Shown here: positions 41,263 through 51,730 of the stretch, in pieces | Position numbering within the stretch: the first letter of the stretch is position 1 | Layout: every line of letters begins with the position of its first letter | NCBI GenBank assembly: GCA_950097015.1 | Contig: CATNEN010000002.1 | Location: 682,001 to 746,000, forward strand | Direction: 5' to 3' | DNA: 64,000 nucleotides | DNA from: Macrostomum hystrix | Taxonomy: Eukaryota > Platyhelminthes > Macrostomidae | Position numbers and translations under genes: made by a program | Notes under the pieces: model-generated | What the model was told of the DNA's origin: nothing | The model's input: only the letters and a program-made list of their open reading frames with translations | Database searches by the model: none

Positions 41263-41730
41263 TCAGCCAGGACTGACCAGCTGCACCGGCACGCTGACGT
41301 GCTTCAGCAGAAACTCGGCCACACGGCCAACTCCTGCGGGCCTCTGTCCCGGCCGGTAGCTGCGGCCCCTGGCGCTCATGAGCACCTCGTCAACCTGATG
41401 ATTGTTGACGTAATTGACTAGGCAGACTTTCACATCGGTGCCCACCAGCTCGGTGAACCGGTAATTTGACAGGTGAACCTCTCGAGCTCGCTCGAACACC
41501 GCGTCGCGCACTTTCTTGGCTAGCTTCTCCTCGTCAGGAATGCTGCAGCCGTGGCTGTGCTGCAGGACGTGCACGAACATGACATTGTCGCGGGGTTGAC
41601 GAGCATTGTCCAGGTACCAGTTGAACACTCGGGCGTCGTACGGTCCGCCGTCCACTGGGATTAGGACGAATCTGGCTGAGTCCGCTGGTTGGGACTCTGC
41701 GGTGACTGCGGCTGCGGCTGATGATGACAT
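41263..41730 (-). CDS. Universal stress protein (UspA family), single exon
   Basis: Intronless, 155 aa, starting MSSSAAAAVTAESQPADSAR. USPs are small alpha/beta cytoplasmic proteins, often ATP-binding and linked to stress tolerance. Visible are the first strand RFVLIPVDGGPYDARVFNWY, HVLQHSHGC in place of the usual loop, and the C-terminal nucleotide loop region MSARGRSYRPGQRPAGVGRV followed by AEFLLKHVSVPVQLV, which matches the G-x(n)-G-x-(S/G) plus SVSEYVL-HAPCPVLV layout. The loop is longer and more basic than usual, so ATP binding is uncertain. USP genes occur in flatworms, cnidarians and molluscs but not in insects or vertebrates. The stop lies about 30 bases from the 25-bp array, so the 3' UTR probably includes repeat units. 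Confidence 0.88.
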   Translation of the reverse strand: MSSSAAAAVTAESQPADSARFVLIPVDGGPYDARVFNWYLDNARQPRDNVMFVHVLQHSHGCSIPDEEKLAKKVRDAVFERAREVHLSNYRFTELVGTDVKVCLVNYVNNHQVDEVLMSARGRSYRPGQRPAGVGRVAEFLLKHVSVPVQLVSPG

Positions 41731-41940
41731 TGTGGAGCTTGGCTAGTTTTTTGGTTGCTTCACCTTTAATGTTGATTTCAAGAAAACTTATCACTTTCAT
41801 AATAATAGCAGGAGGGCTGCGGGCAATGGCACGTCATTTGGTGACACTAGACCCGCAGCCAGCGAGGAGGCAATTCTGCCTATTTCGTTATCTCCTGAGC
41901 ACACACGCACTCAGATACCGTGCGTAGGCACTCGCTCACA

Positions 41941-42122
41941 CTTTCTCATCGTCAGGCAGTGTACCCTTGGAGGTTGGCCCTAAGGGCGTAAATTGCTCTA
42001 AAAGTCCCCCAAGCCTTCTCTCCTCGGCTGCGCCCCTAAATGAATGTGGCCTCGCCGCGGAATCGAGCTCAGGGACCTTGTTGCGAGAGGCAAACGCGGT
42101 AACCGCTCTGCCACTCAACCCA
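41941..42122 (-). repeat. SINE family A, antisense, well preserved
   Basis: On the minus strand: head GAGTGGCAGAGCGGTTACCG (A-box), B-box GAGCTCGATTCCGCGG, body GGGGCGCAGCCGAGGAGAGA, AGGGCCAACCTCCAAGG and CACTGCCTGACGATGAGAAA. Collinear with 20545-20745. About 210 bp upstream of the USP start. Confidence 0.82.
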
Positions 42123-43009
42123 AAAACCTTACTCCAGTTTGAGCAACTTTTTTACTTGAAGCAAATTATGTTCACATTCACTGCACTCTCTTTACATCAA
42201 TGTCTACAACATTTTACTGTTGTGTACAAGGATGTCCTTGCATGGTAGTGCTGCTATGTTAAGGTCTATACATGCATCGTACAGTACATGTACAGAAAGT
42301 GTGCGTGTTGTGTATGTGCAAGTGAGACCTAGTTGAACAGAAGTGGTAAACTAAACAGTTCTAACGTTTAATCAATAATTTTTATATCCACGATTTTCGG
42401 CACAAATAAGTTTGTATAGATTTCTGTTCAGCCAAATTGTTCAAAAATCGAACTCCCAACCTTTGATACAGATGCTAATTTGTTAATTATTGTAGAACTG
42501 TATGAAATAAACTTACCGTTTATTATTTAATTAAATTTACTAATATACAAGTTGTAGATTAATTTTTAGCTTGTGAATTCTCGTACTTATAAAATAATTT
42601 TCTACATTTGTCCGGAATGCAGACTTCACATACCAATATATATATATATACATAGTGCAATGCGCGCAATCTATTGGGCAGAGCAGCAAGCAATGGACAC
42701 GGAGGAATGGATTGAGGAAAAAGGGGAAGAAAACGAAGAAGAGGAGGAGACAGTGTTAGGGATGTGAAAACCGACCAGTGCCTGTGCCCTGTAACGTGTG
42801 CGGCTATAGCGTCTCGTCCCACACGCGCGCTCACACTGATCTATATAAGAATATGATTTTGGAGATTTCGCGAAAATTCCTTCGACCAGTTTTGAGTGGG
42901 AAGTTTTTGTACCACATCGAAGGTTGTCCTATACTTTCCAAATTTATTGACGGTCATTTATCCCGCAGTCAATGTACCCATCACAGTTATCAGTTCTCTC
43001 TATTGCATG
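42123..43009. other. Intergenic AT-rich sequence
   Basis: Contains a short (TA)n tract near 42640. Small ORFs only; no gene recognised. Confidence 0.5.
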
Positions 43010-43415
43010 ATTCCTCGGGATGACCACTTCGATGCTACTCCATGATTCTCCACAATGACCACTTGTTTCTACTCCATGATTCTTCACAATGACCACTTGT
43101 TTCTACTCGATGATTCTTCACAATGACCACTTGTCTCTACTCCATGATTCTCCACAATGACTACTTGTCTCTACTCCATGATTCTCCACAATGACCACTT
43201 GTTTCTACTCCATGATTCTTCACAATGACCACTTGTTTCTACTCGATGATTCTTCACAATGACCACTTGTTTCTACTCCATGATTCTTCACAATGACCAC
43301 TTGTTTCTACTCCATGATTCTCAACAATGACCACTTGTCTCTACTCCATGATTCTTCACAATGACTACTTGTCTCTACTCCATGATTCTTCACAATGACT
43401 ACTTTTCTCTACTGC
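43010..43415. repeat. 34-bp minisatellite (inverted relative of the 46.9 kb array)
   Basis: About 12 copies of a 34-bp unit containing CCATGATTCTTCACAATGAC. The complement aligns with the unit at 46895-47905 at about 28 of 34 positions, with no length change. Confidence 0.95.
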
Positions 43416-43684
43416 CACAAAAATCACGTTTCTAAATTTTAACAAGTTTTCACTCCTAGTCTTACGTCTCCATGCAAGTTTCGTTTGGTGAAAAATCAGT
43501 ATATTGTAAAAATGGCTAAAAATAAATGTGTCTGAATCAGACTTTTTGCGTGTTTTGATACTTTGTTTGCTATAAAAATACTTGCTAACTTTTCAAATGC
43601 TCATTCACAAAATTTACTTCTATAAATTATACTAAGAGATTCCAGATCTTAATTTTGAGCCCGTTGGGTCAACTGATTTTGAAA
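43416..43684. other. Intergenic single-copy sequence
   Basis: AT-rich, no feature recognised. Confidence 0.4.
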
Positions 43685-44600
43685 CCTACACGACCGAGCT
43701 CGAGTGCCGCCAGTGTGCTGAGTGAGTTCGTGCAGATCCGGACTTGGGAGAGCGCAGCACGTGCCCGGACCGAGAGCACACAGGGCAGGGCCTCAGCTAT
43801 CGCCATGAGCTCCGCGTGGAGGCTGGAGGTCATGCAGCCGGCTTAGCTCGGTATCAGGCTCGACAAGGATGCCGCTGACACCGTCTTGGACGCCATCTTT
43901 TGCGGCCCGTCTGTCCAGATGATCGTTCAGGCCGGTGAAAGCACAGCGAGCGTTTCTTCGCGCCAGCCCCGCGCGCCCTGGAGCCGGCGGCGGGGCACGT
44001 CGCTATTAGCACAGTCGCGCAGTGGGTTTTCTGGAGGCTGCCGGGCGGCGCTCTGGTAGAGTAGACTGGCGTGCATCTCCGCGCGCAGTGTCATCGGCGG
44101 CAGCCCGGCCTCATGCCCCAGGACCGTTCTTTCGTCAACGATCCATATTGTTCCTCCAGCCAGGCAGTCAAGGGCAGCTTCGGTCGGGAGCGGAAGCTGG
44201 CCCAGTCCGCCTTCGCCCAGGCTTGACATGCGGCGCCTGCTCGTTTTGCTACGCAGCGGCTGTAATGAATGGTGAGGAGACTCGTCAGGCGGTCGCAGAC
44301 AAGATCCTCCTTCTTGTGAGTTGTGGCAAATGCAAATTCTGACTTCGGGGCTGTCTGACGCGCACCGGCGCGGCGCGGCATGTGCGCAGACAACTGACCA
44401 CTCGAAGACCGCCGTACCCTTGTCTGTCTCATCCGCATCGGAGTCCCAGGCCGGGTGGTGCGCATTAAAGGCACCCAAAATGATCGCGTTGGCGCCAGAC
44501 GGAAGAAGTTGGGGGTTGAACCGTTGTGGGTGGTCGTCGCCCTCCGCATTTCTGATCGGTGGTACGTAGAGCCAGCTGATCTTCTCAAGAAACCTCATGT
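43685..44600 (-). pseudogene. Dead non-LTR retrotransposon: endonuclease and RNase H remnants, RT deleted
   Basis: On the minus strand, about 44570-44400 encodes an APE-type endonuclease end (YVPPIRNAEGDDHPQRFNPQ, then NAIILGAFNAHHPAWDSDAD). The catalytic GDFN motif reads GAFN. At about 44120-43930 follows a post-RT segment (EAGLPPMTLRAEMHASLLYQ), and at 43920-43690 an RNase H piece (WTDG, then LHAELMAIAEALP, VRICTNSLSTLAALE) broken by a stop and frame changes. Most of the reverse transcriptase between them is gone. The order endonuclease, RT, RNase H fits the I/ingi-like LINE groups. Cannot move itself. Confidence 0.75.
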
Positions 44601-45309
44601 TCCCTCAAAGCCAGCAAAGCGGAAATATCCTCTCAATGGTGGAATCCGGCGCTTGGAAATCCCCAAAGCGGATCGCGCAAAAGAGCAAGGACCAAAAAGA
44701 CCTGACCACTATACGCGATTCGCGACTTCAAGCGTGAGACCAGGAAAGCCAAAGTCTGAAAATTGGCGCCAAAAACTGAGCTAAACTCGAGGGCGACCGC
44801 CCTACCTCTCGCGTAGTAAAGCTCTCACTCTTGACAAAATGTACAAGCTCTCAGTGATAAAAAGACCGGATTACCGGCTTGCTGAGAATCCTGGCGAATC
44901 GCTGGACCCGCCGCACCATAACTCCAGCTGGACTCATCCTAGCAGCTACCATTATCACTAGAGAATGGACAGCTCGCGCTGATCATTCTGCCTCGCTCTT
45001 CATGTCGCCTGGAAACGTCTACATTTACCCCACCTTAGGACCTGCGTCATTCTCGAGTACATCCCGAAAATCGGGTAAATCGATGTTCGGGTTTCTAATG
45101 CTTAAATGTTTTTGCTTCTAGAAATGTCTCCTTTTTCTATACTGTAGATCCGTGGTCTATCAACAGTAAAGCAAAAATATAAATTTATGATAACTAAAGA
45201 GCTGTTCACAAACTCCTGTCATCTATCCGTGTATTTTGAATAAATTTTTATGCTACTTTAAACGCAGATTCTCACATTCTAACCAGCTTGCATATTGATT
45301 GACAGCTTG
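44601..45309. other. Intergenic region between LINE remnant and TULIP gene
   Basis: The left 250 bp are GC-richer and may be more LINE-derived sequence; I could not align them to a domain. The right part is AT-rich and should contain the TULIP 3' UTR. Confidence 0.4.
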
Positions 45310-46829
45310 TCAATGAATCAGGCTGAAGTTTGGCATCTTCAGGTTCTTCAGCAGGTCGTTGACCTTGGACTTGATGGGGTTCTCGATGGCCTGGATGATC
45401 TTGCCGCGGACTCCGTTCACGACCAGGGTGGCGAGGGGGCCCAGGATCCAGTTCAGAGGTCCGAGGCCACTGACCTTCACGCCAATGTTGGACACCTCGG
45501 TGATGTTGAACTGCTCCAGGACGGCCTTCAGGTCGTTGTCAATGTCGGCGTGCAGGCGAGCGCGGACACGGACAGTCTGGACCGTCAGCTCGATGCCAGC
45601 CGAGATCCTGATGGCCATGAACCAGGCGCTGGCGCGGAAGCTGCCCCACAGACCGTTGACACCGACGGCGCCGTCGATGGTGAGTCGATTTCCGGTCTGC
45701 TGGAGGCCGAAGTTGCCAGTTCGGTGGATGCTGGACAGGCTGCGAAGGCTGCCCTGGCTGATGCTGGCGCCGCCGTGCCAGGTGACGAACCAGATCTTCT
45801 TGGAGAAGCCGGTGGACATGTCCGGAAGGCTCATTGGGTCCATGCCGTTTTCGCGAAGGTACGGACGCAGATTCTCCATCAGCATGTCAATGTAGGTGTT
45901 GACGGAGTTCTGAACTGGAGACACGCTGAACCGGCTGACGGGCGCAGCGCCGATGCCGCCGATGATGTCGGAAAGCTTGATCTTGGCCAGCTGCTCGTTC
46001 AGGGCGTCCTTGATGATGCGGTTCAGTGGTGGCAGGATCTGGTCCTTGAACTTGTCATACAGCAGCTTGCCAAGCATGTTGAGCAACGTGTTCACAATGT
46101 TGCCCGCGTTGCCACCGCCGATGATGTTCTCCAGGTAGACTTGGATCTGGGAGAACACGATGTGCAGATCGAAGTGGTCGAGCTGCAGCATCTGCATGTC
46201 CTTGATGGTGATGCGGGCGGAGCCTTTGAAATGCAGATCGTTGACCTTCAGGCCGGCCATGCCACGACCGTACAGTGGGAAAATCAGCACCTTGCCCTGC
46301 GTGGGGGTTAAAATAATAGGTAACCTATGTAAATATAATTGCTTAAGGTCCTTCCTGTCTACTTTAAGTAGCTTGGAATCAATAGAAACTGTTTGAAATT
46401 CGCAAACAGCCGATCGATGCGACTCACGTCCAGATCGTAGAAGCTCTGTCCGGTGATTTCCGGCAGGAACAGGTCCAGAGAGAAGCTCAGAGTGTTCAGG
46501 TCGCCCTTGACCTCGCGAACAACAAAGCTGGACAGACCTTCCATAATGAGGTCCAGCATGTGCAGACGGATGTGGGCGACGCCCTCCTTGATTTCGGTCC
46601 TGATCTCCGGCATGTGCAGCGGCTCCAGCGGCGGAATGCCGAGCTCCGGGATGCCCTTCGGCATCTCCTCCTTCAGGTTTTCCAGCAGGGCCTTGATGTA
46701 GCGGTTCAGAGACTCGTTCTCGTCTTCGGTGAACACTCGATCGCTGGCGACGGCAGTGTCGGGCAGGCGGGCGCTCAGGCTGACCGAGGCCAGCGACAGG
46801 AGCGCCAGGGCGCACACGAGCTTCAGCAT
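45310..46829 (-). CDS. Secreted two-domain TULIP lipid-binding protein (JHBP/group-7-allergen-like)
   Basis: Coding exons 46829-46428 and 46296-45310 join in phase to 462 aa. Residues 1-19 are a signal peptide (MLKLVCALALLSLASVSLS), so the product is extracellular. The first half (to about 250) has the elongated barrel pattern of TULIP/JHBP-like proteins, ending in helix FKDQILPPLNRIIKDALNEQ. The second half (NSVNTYIDMLMENLRPYLRE, then MDPMSLPDMS, ending IKSKVNDLLKNLKMP) resembles group-7 mite-allergen domains. TULIP proteins bind lipids or hydrophobic ligands; the ligand here is unknown. The total length is close to BPI-type proteins. The start ATG at 46829 opens the signal peptide; in-frame residues upstream are 5' UTR. 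Head to head with the small secreted protein gene at 49699. Confidence 0.8.
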
Positions 46830-48005
46830 GACGCTGCGGATGGCGGGATGGGGGGCGATGGGATCCTGGAGACATGAGCGATTGTGGGGTAAGAAACAAG
46901 AGGTCATTGTGAAGGATCATGGAGAAGAAGCTACTGATCATTGTGAAGGATCATGGAGAAGAAGCTACTGATCATTGTGAAGAATCATGGAGAAGAAGCT
47001 ACTGATCATTGTGAAGAATCATGGAGAAGAAGCTACTGATCATTGTGAGGGATCATGGAGCAGAAGCTACTGATCATTGTGAGGGATCATGGAGAAGAAG
47101 CTACTGATCATTGTGAAGGATCATGGGATCGGAGCAGAAGCTACTGATCATTGTGAAGGATCATGGAGAAGAAGCTACTGATCATTGTGAAGGATCATGG
47201 AGAAGAAGCTACTGATCATTGTGAAGGATCATGGAGAAGAAGCTACTGATCATTGTGAAGGATCATGGAGAAGAAGCTACTGATCATTGTGAAGGATCAT
47301 GGAGAAGAAGCTACTGATCATTGTGAAGGATCATGGAGAAGAAGCTACTGATCATTGTGAAGGATCATGGAGAAGAAGCTACTGATCATTGTGAAGGATC
47401 ATGGAGAAGAAGCTACTGATCATTGTGAAGGATCATGGAGAAGAAGCTACTGATCATTGTGAAGGATCATGGAGAAGAAGCTACTGATCATTGTGAGGGA
47501 TCATGGAGAAGAAGCTACTGATCATTGTGAAGGATCATGGAGAAGAAGCTACTGATCATTGTGAAGGATCATGGAGAAGAAGCTACTGATCATTGTGAAG
47601 GATCATGGAGAAGAAGCTACTGATCATTGTGAAGGATCATGGAGAAGAAGCTACTGATCATTGTGAAGGATCATGGAGCAGAAGCTACTGATCATTGTGA
47701 AGGATCATGGAGAAGAAGCTACTGATCATTGTGAAGGATCATGGAGAAGAAGCTACTGATCATTGTGAAGGATCATGGAGAAGAAGCTACTGATCATTGT
47801 GAAGGATCATGGAGAAGAAGCTACTGATCATTGTGAAGGATCATGGAGAAGAAGCTACTGATCATTGTGAAGGATCATGGAGAAGAAGCTACTGATCATT
47901 GTGAAGGTCGTGTAGTGTAAGCAACAGAGAAATTGAGTTAAAAACAGAAAACTTACCTTTGTTTAGCTGCGTTAACAATAGGGCTATGCAATGAAACCAG
48001 AACTG
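46830..48005 (-). other. 5' UTR of TULIP gene with minisatellite-filled intron
   Basis: Acceptor CATGTCTCCAG (minus) at 46871-46866, then UTR 46865-46830. Upstream, a donor CTAAACAAAG|GTAAG ends a non-coding exon at 47957. The 1.09 kb intron between is almost all 34-bp array. The exon would run from about 48005 to 47957. Confidence 0.6.
46895..47905. repeat. 34-bp minisatellite in TULIP 5'-UTR intron
   Basis: About 30 units of 34 bp containing GATCATTGTGAAGGATCATG and GAGAAGAAGCTACT, highly homogeneous. One unit near 47125 has an insertion (GGGATCGGAGCA). Related in inverted orientation to 43010-43415. Confidence 0.97.
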
Positions 48006-48460
48006 AATTACTAATTCTCAACCAACGGTGGACTAGTTTATATGCTTCGAGGCTTATCAAGAATTTTTTGTGAACTTTTTTTCTGTGGCTCGGCAATAAC
48101 CAGCGAAAATGGCGTTAATGGACAAAACATCTGGCCATTTTGCCAGGTGAGACGGTTCTCGCCAAATTAATTGTTTCTTAAGTCGGCATTTGACTGAATT
48201 ATAATATTAGCTTTTATCTGCAATAATTTATTACCATTAAAACCTAAGGCGACTTGGAATAGCCATTCAATAGTAAATGCTTTATAAGGTGTTGAGTTAG
48301 TTCGCAGGTCTTTTTCTCACGAAGCTTTCCAAATGCCACTTGAAACCCGAAATCGAACCACTTTTTAGCCAATTATCGAACTAGAATCAGCAAATTGTTG
48401 CACACTGATAAGGCCCAAGTGACAGACGACTATAACTACGAGATTTGGGACTTTTCGATT
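48006..48460. promoter_or_regulatory. Shared divergent promoter, TULIP (-) and small secreted protein (+)
   Basis: Single-copy region between two inferred non-coding first exons. On the minus strand, CATATAAAC (TATA, 48042-48037) lies about 38 bp from TCAGTT (48006-48001), a possible initiator. On the plus strand, ACTATAACTACG at about 48429 is a weak TATA, roughly 30 bp before the probable plus start. Inference only; both starts need transcript data. Confidence 0.45.
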
Positions 48461-48574
48461 AGAAAAGAGACATTTTCGGCTGTTCCGTCTGCCAATTCAA
48501 ACAAAGGTAAGGCTTGATTTGAAAGGCATTTTAAGTGATTATTTCAATATCATACCAATCTCTAACGCTTCAGA

Positions 48575-49612
48575 ACCATGTCTAACAATTTGGAACCGTG
48601 TCTAACAATTTACAACCGTGTCTAACCAATTTGAACCCTATCTAACACTTCAGAACTTTTCGTAACACTTCAGAACTCTGTATAACACTTCAGAACCATG
48701 TGTAACACTTCAGAACCATGTGTAACACTTCAGAACCATGTGTAACACTTCAGAACCATGTGTAACACTTCAGAACCATGTGCAACACTTCAGAACTCTG
48801 TGTAACACTTCAGAACTCTGTGTAACACTTCAGAACCATGTGTAACACTTCAGAACCATGTGTAACACTTCAGAACTCTGTGCAACACTTCAGAACTCAG
48901 TGTAGCACTTCAGAACTCTGTGTAACACTTCAGAACTCTGTATAACACTTCAGAACTCTGTGTAACACTTCAGAACTCTGTGCAACACTTCAGAACTCTG
49001 TGCAACACTTCAGAACTCTGTATAACACTTCAGAACTCTGTGCAACACTTCAGAACTCTGTGTAACACTTCAGAACTCTGTGTAACACTTCAGAACTCTG
49101 TGTAACACTTCAGAACTCTGTATAACACTTCAGAACTCTGTGTAACACTTCAGAACTCTGTGTAACACTTCAGAACTCTGTGTAACACTTCAGAACTCTG
49201 TGTAACACTTCAGAACTCTGTGCAACACTTCAGAACTCTGTGCAACACTTCAGAACTCTGTGCAACACTTCAGAACTCTGTATAACACTTCAGAACCATG
49301 TGTAACACTTCAGAACTCTGTGTAGCACTTCAGAACCATGTGTAACAATTCAGAACTCTGTGTAGCACTTCAGAACCATGTGTAACAATTCAGAACTCTG
49401 TGTATCACTTCAGAACCATGTGCAACACTTCAGAACTCTGTGCAACACTTCAGAACCATGTGTAACACTTCAGAACTCTGTGTAACACTTCAGAACCATG
49501 TGTAACACTTCAGAACTCTGTGTAACACTTCAGAACTCTGTGCAACACTTCAGAACTCTGTCTAACACTTCAGAACTCTGTTTAACGCTTCAGAACCCTG
49601 ACTATCAACTTT
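48575..49612. repeat. 20-bp minisatellite in the 5'-UTR intron of the small secreted protein gene
   Basis: About 51 copies of AACACTTCAGAACTCTGTGT with CCATG/CTCTG and GTGT/GTGC/GTAT variants; exactly 20 bp throughout most of the array. The first few units (AACAATTT) are degenerate. Confidence 0.97.
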
Positions 49613-49698
49613 CGGACAATGTCTAACAGTAAAAAAACGTTTATTTTCGATTCTAGTCAAAAGTCTCGTAGAAGACTTCTCAAATCAACTCCAGCGAC

Positions 49699-50007
49699 AT
49701 GCCGAAATTCTGTCTGCTCCTCCTGGCTCTGCTCGTGGCTTGCGCAGGCGCCGCCGCTGCCAACAGTCGCGAAGGTGTTCAACCTGGCGACTATGTGGAG
49801 TCCATTGTGGAAGGCGAGAAGGTGCACTACAACCTGAACGAGATGGAAGAAGACTGGGACATCGAGGTCGAAATCCTGGAGAAGCTGCTGCAGACCAACG
49901 GTCACATCGACATGCTGCCCAACACCAACCCGATGAGTCTGGTGGAGACCGAGAACGGCCAGATCGAGATGCACCCGTGGGAGACCCCCCTGCCTTCTAG
50001 CAAATAA
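49699..50007 (+). CDS. Small acidic secreted protein, 102 aa
   Basis: MPKFCLLLLALLVACAGAAA is a signal peptide. The mature part of about 80 residues is acidic, without cysteine (YNLNEMEEDWDIEVEILEKL, then NGHIDMLPNTNPMSLVETE). I do not recognise the family. A non-coding first exon ending CAAACAAAG|GTAAG at 48506 is inferred; the coding exon would start after TTCTAG (49656) or CTCCAG (49694). The intron holds the 20-bp array. Codon use and the clean signal peptide argue for a real gene. Its head-to-head placement and mirror-image 5' structure with the TULIP gene suggest co-expression, perhaps in a secretory cell type; that is inference. Confidence 0.75.
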   Translation: MPKFCLLLLALLVACAGAAAANSREGVQPGDYVESIVEGEKVHYNLNEMEEDWDIEVEILEKLLQTNGHIDMLPNTNPMSLVETENGQIEMHPWETPLPSSK

Positions 50008-50008
50008 A
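50003..50008 (+). terminator. AATAAA overlapping the stop codon
   Basis: The sequence CAAATAAAAC contains the TAA stop (50005-50007) inside AATAAA (50003-50008). A second AATAAA lies at about 50184. Which is used cannot be told. Confidence 0.45.
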
Positions 50009-50009
50009 A

Positions 50010-50486
50010 CTGAAGCATATATTTGAGAGTGGAAAGAATTGTTTAAAAACATCGCGCTAAAACTGTAGTTTCAATTTGTCATTTGCTACACCTAAATTGA
50101 ATGAGAAAATCAATATACGCTTGATTTGCTACTGAGAAGCTCGCACATCTAGTATGATGTTATGCACATTTATTGTGCATAATAATAAAAGTTCGAAGAG
50201 TTTAAAAAAAAACTATTTTTATATCAAAATTTCAAAGTTGGCTTTCAAAATTGCTTAAAAAATGAATTGCATATACGTCCAAGTGAATCCAAGTATCGTA
50301 CGAGCTACCGAGGTGCGTGCAAGGTACGAGGTATGAAGTTTCTTGCTATCTTTTGCTGACAAAATAACAATATTCTTATCGTTCCAAGAAGGAGAGCTAC
50401 GGATGCAGACAGTGAAGCAAAAACAAAAGATAAAATTTGCTGCCCACTTTTATAAATTCACTGTTTCATATGTGCTCACCGGCTCC
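50010..50486. other. Intergenic, AT-rich
   Basis: Likely 3' ends of two convergent units. TATACG-type motifs but no gene. The last about 30 bases resemble the NHL 3' flank. Confidence 0.45.
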
Positions 50487-51312
50487 TTATTCCACATTCA
50501 GCACCACCAGTCGCGTGTTGGCAATGTCAGCCACAACCAACTGCTTGCACGCACCTCCCGTCACCACCGCCAGGCCGTATGGATTATAAGGGCTGCCGCG
50601 CTCTCCCGTCACCCTCAGAGTCCACAGCAGCGACCCGTCGTCGGCAGCCACCGCTCGCACTGAGTGACCACTCCACTCACTCACGAACAGGCGGCCTCTC
50701 CTGTCCACGGCCACACCCGCTGGCAAAACAAACTCTTTGAGGCCGCAACGCTCAGTCGGGTGCGAGGCGACCACCTGCTGGGTGTCAATGCGCACTCTGT
50801 GCACCTGATTGTGCTTCCAGTCTGTCACCAGAATACAGTTGTCGTGAATCGCTAGGTTGCCCAGTCCAGCATCAGGAAACTCAGTCAGCGTGATGACCCA
50901 CTCCATCTCGCCAGTCGCTTTGCTGAATGCAACAATTTTGTTGCCACCAGACACAAACACGGAGGCTGCGTTGCCGCCGATTCCCTCAATGCCACGAAAG
51001 CCCTCGATTCGAGGTTTGTGGTTCGATTCGACGCACCTTTCGACCGCTCAGGTCCGTCACTGTCACTGCGTCAACTTGAGCAATGAACAGCAGTTGACGG
51101 TCGCCATGAAGACCCCAGATTGTCTTCTTCCAGCCGATGTCGCAGTGGCACCGCAGCTTCTTCGAGCCGTCCACAGACAGCATCTGAAGGTGATCTTTGC
51201 AATATAATGATGCGAAGATGCATGGCTGAGGCAGAGCCTCACCCCCGCCACTCGCTGACTCGGCAGACACCACACGGCCTGAGCGGTCACCAACGAATTC
51301 GCTGGTGTCGCT
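50487..51312 (-). pseudogene. NHL-propeller gene copy 1, N-terminally truncated and frameshifted
   Basis: From about 51312 the minus strand reads [19 protein letters not shown] and on to VTVTDLSGRKVRRIEPQ, where a 7-base insertion (near 51010-51020) shifts the frame. The remaining frame continues VFVSGGNKIVAFSKATGEME to LVVLNVE and stop at 50487. The B-box-like and coiled-coil regions are missing, replaced by a polypurine array. Copy 2 carries the same shift, so the damage predates their duplication. Confidence 0.85.
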
Positions 51313-51730
51313 GAACTCCTCCTTCCCCCGTCCTCCCCCTTCCTCCACCTTCCTCCTTCCTCCTTCCTTCTCCTTCCTCCTTCCTTCCTCCTCCTTCCTC
51401 CTTCCTTCCTCCTCCTTCCTCCTTACTCCCTCGTCCTTCCTCCTCCTTCCTCCTTCCTCCTCCTTCCTCCTTCCTCCTTCCTCCTTCCTTTCTCCTTCCC
51501 CCTTCCTCCTCCTTCCTCCTTCCTTCCTCTTTCCTCCCTCCTCCTCCTTCCTCCTTCCTCTTTCCTCCCTCCTCCTCCTTCTCCTTCCTCCTTTCTCCTC
51601 TTTCCTTCCTCCTCCTTCCTCCTCCTTCCTCCTTCCTTCTCCTTCCTTCCTCCTCCTTGCTCCTTCCTCCTTCCTCCTCCTTCCTCCTTCCTCCTTCCTC
51701 CTCCTTCCTCCTTCCTCCTTCCTCCATTGC
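51313..51730. repeat. Polypurine/polypyrimidine microsatellite (GGAAGGA type), copy 1
   Basis: About 420 bp of CCTCCTTCCTCCTTCCTT-type sequence with strict strand asymmetry and mirror symmetry. It joins the truncated NHL copy directly. The 252-, 150- and 126-aa ORFs here are artefacts. Confidence 0.95.

Noticed and set aside
43927..44598. 223-aa minus ORF as a host gene
   Set aside because: Mixed LINE remnants in shifting frames; a mutated endonuclease motif and a stop in the RNase H part.
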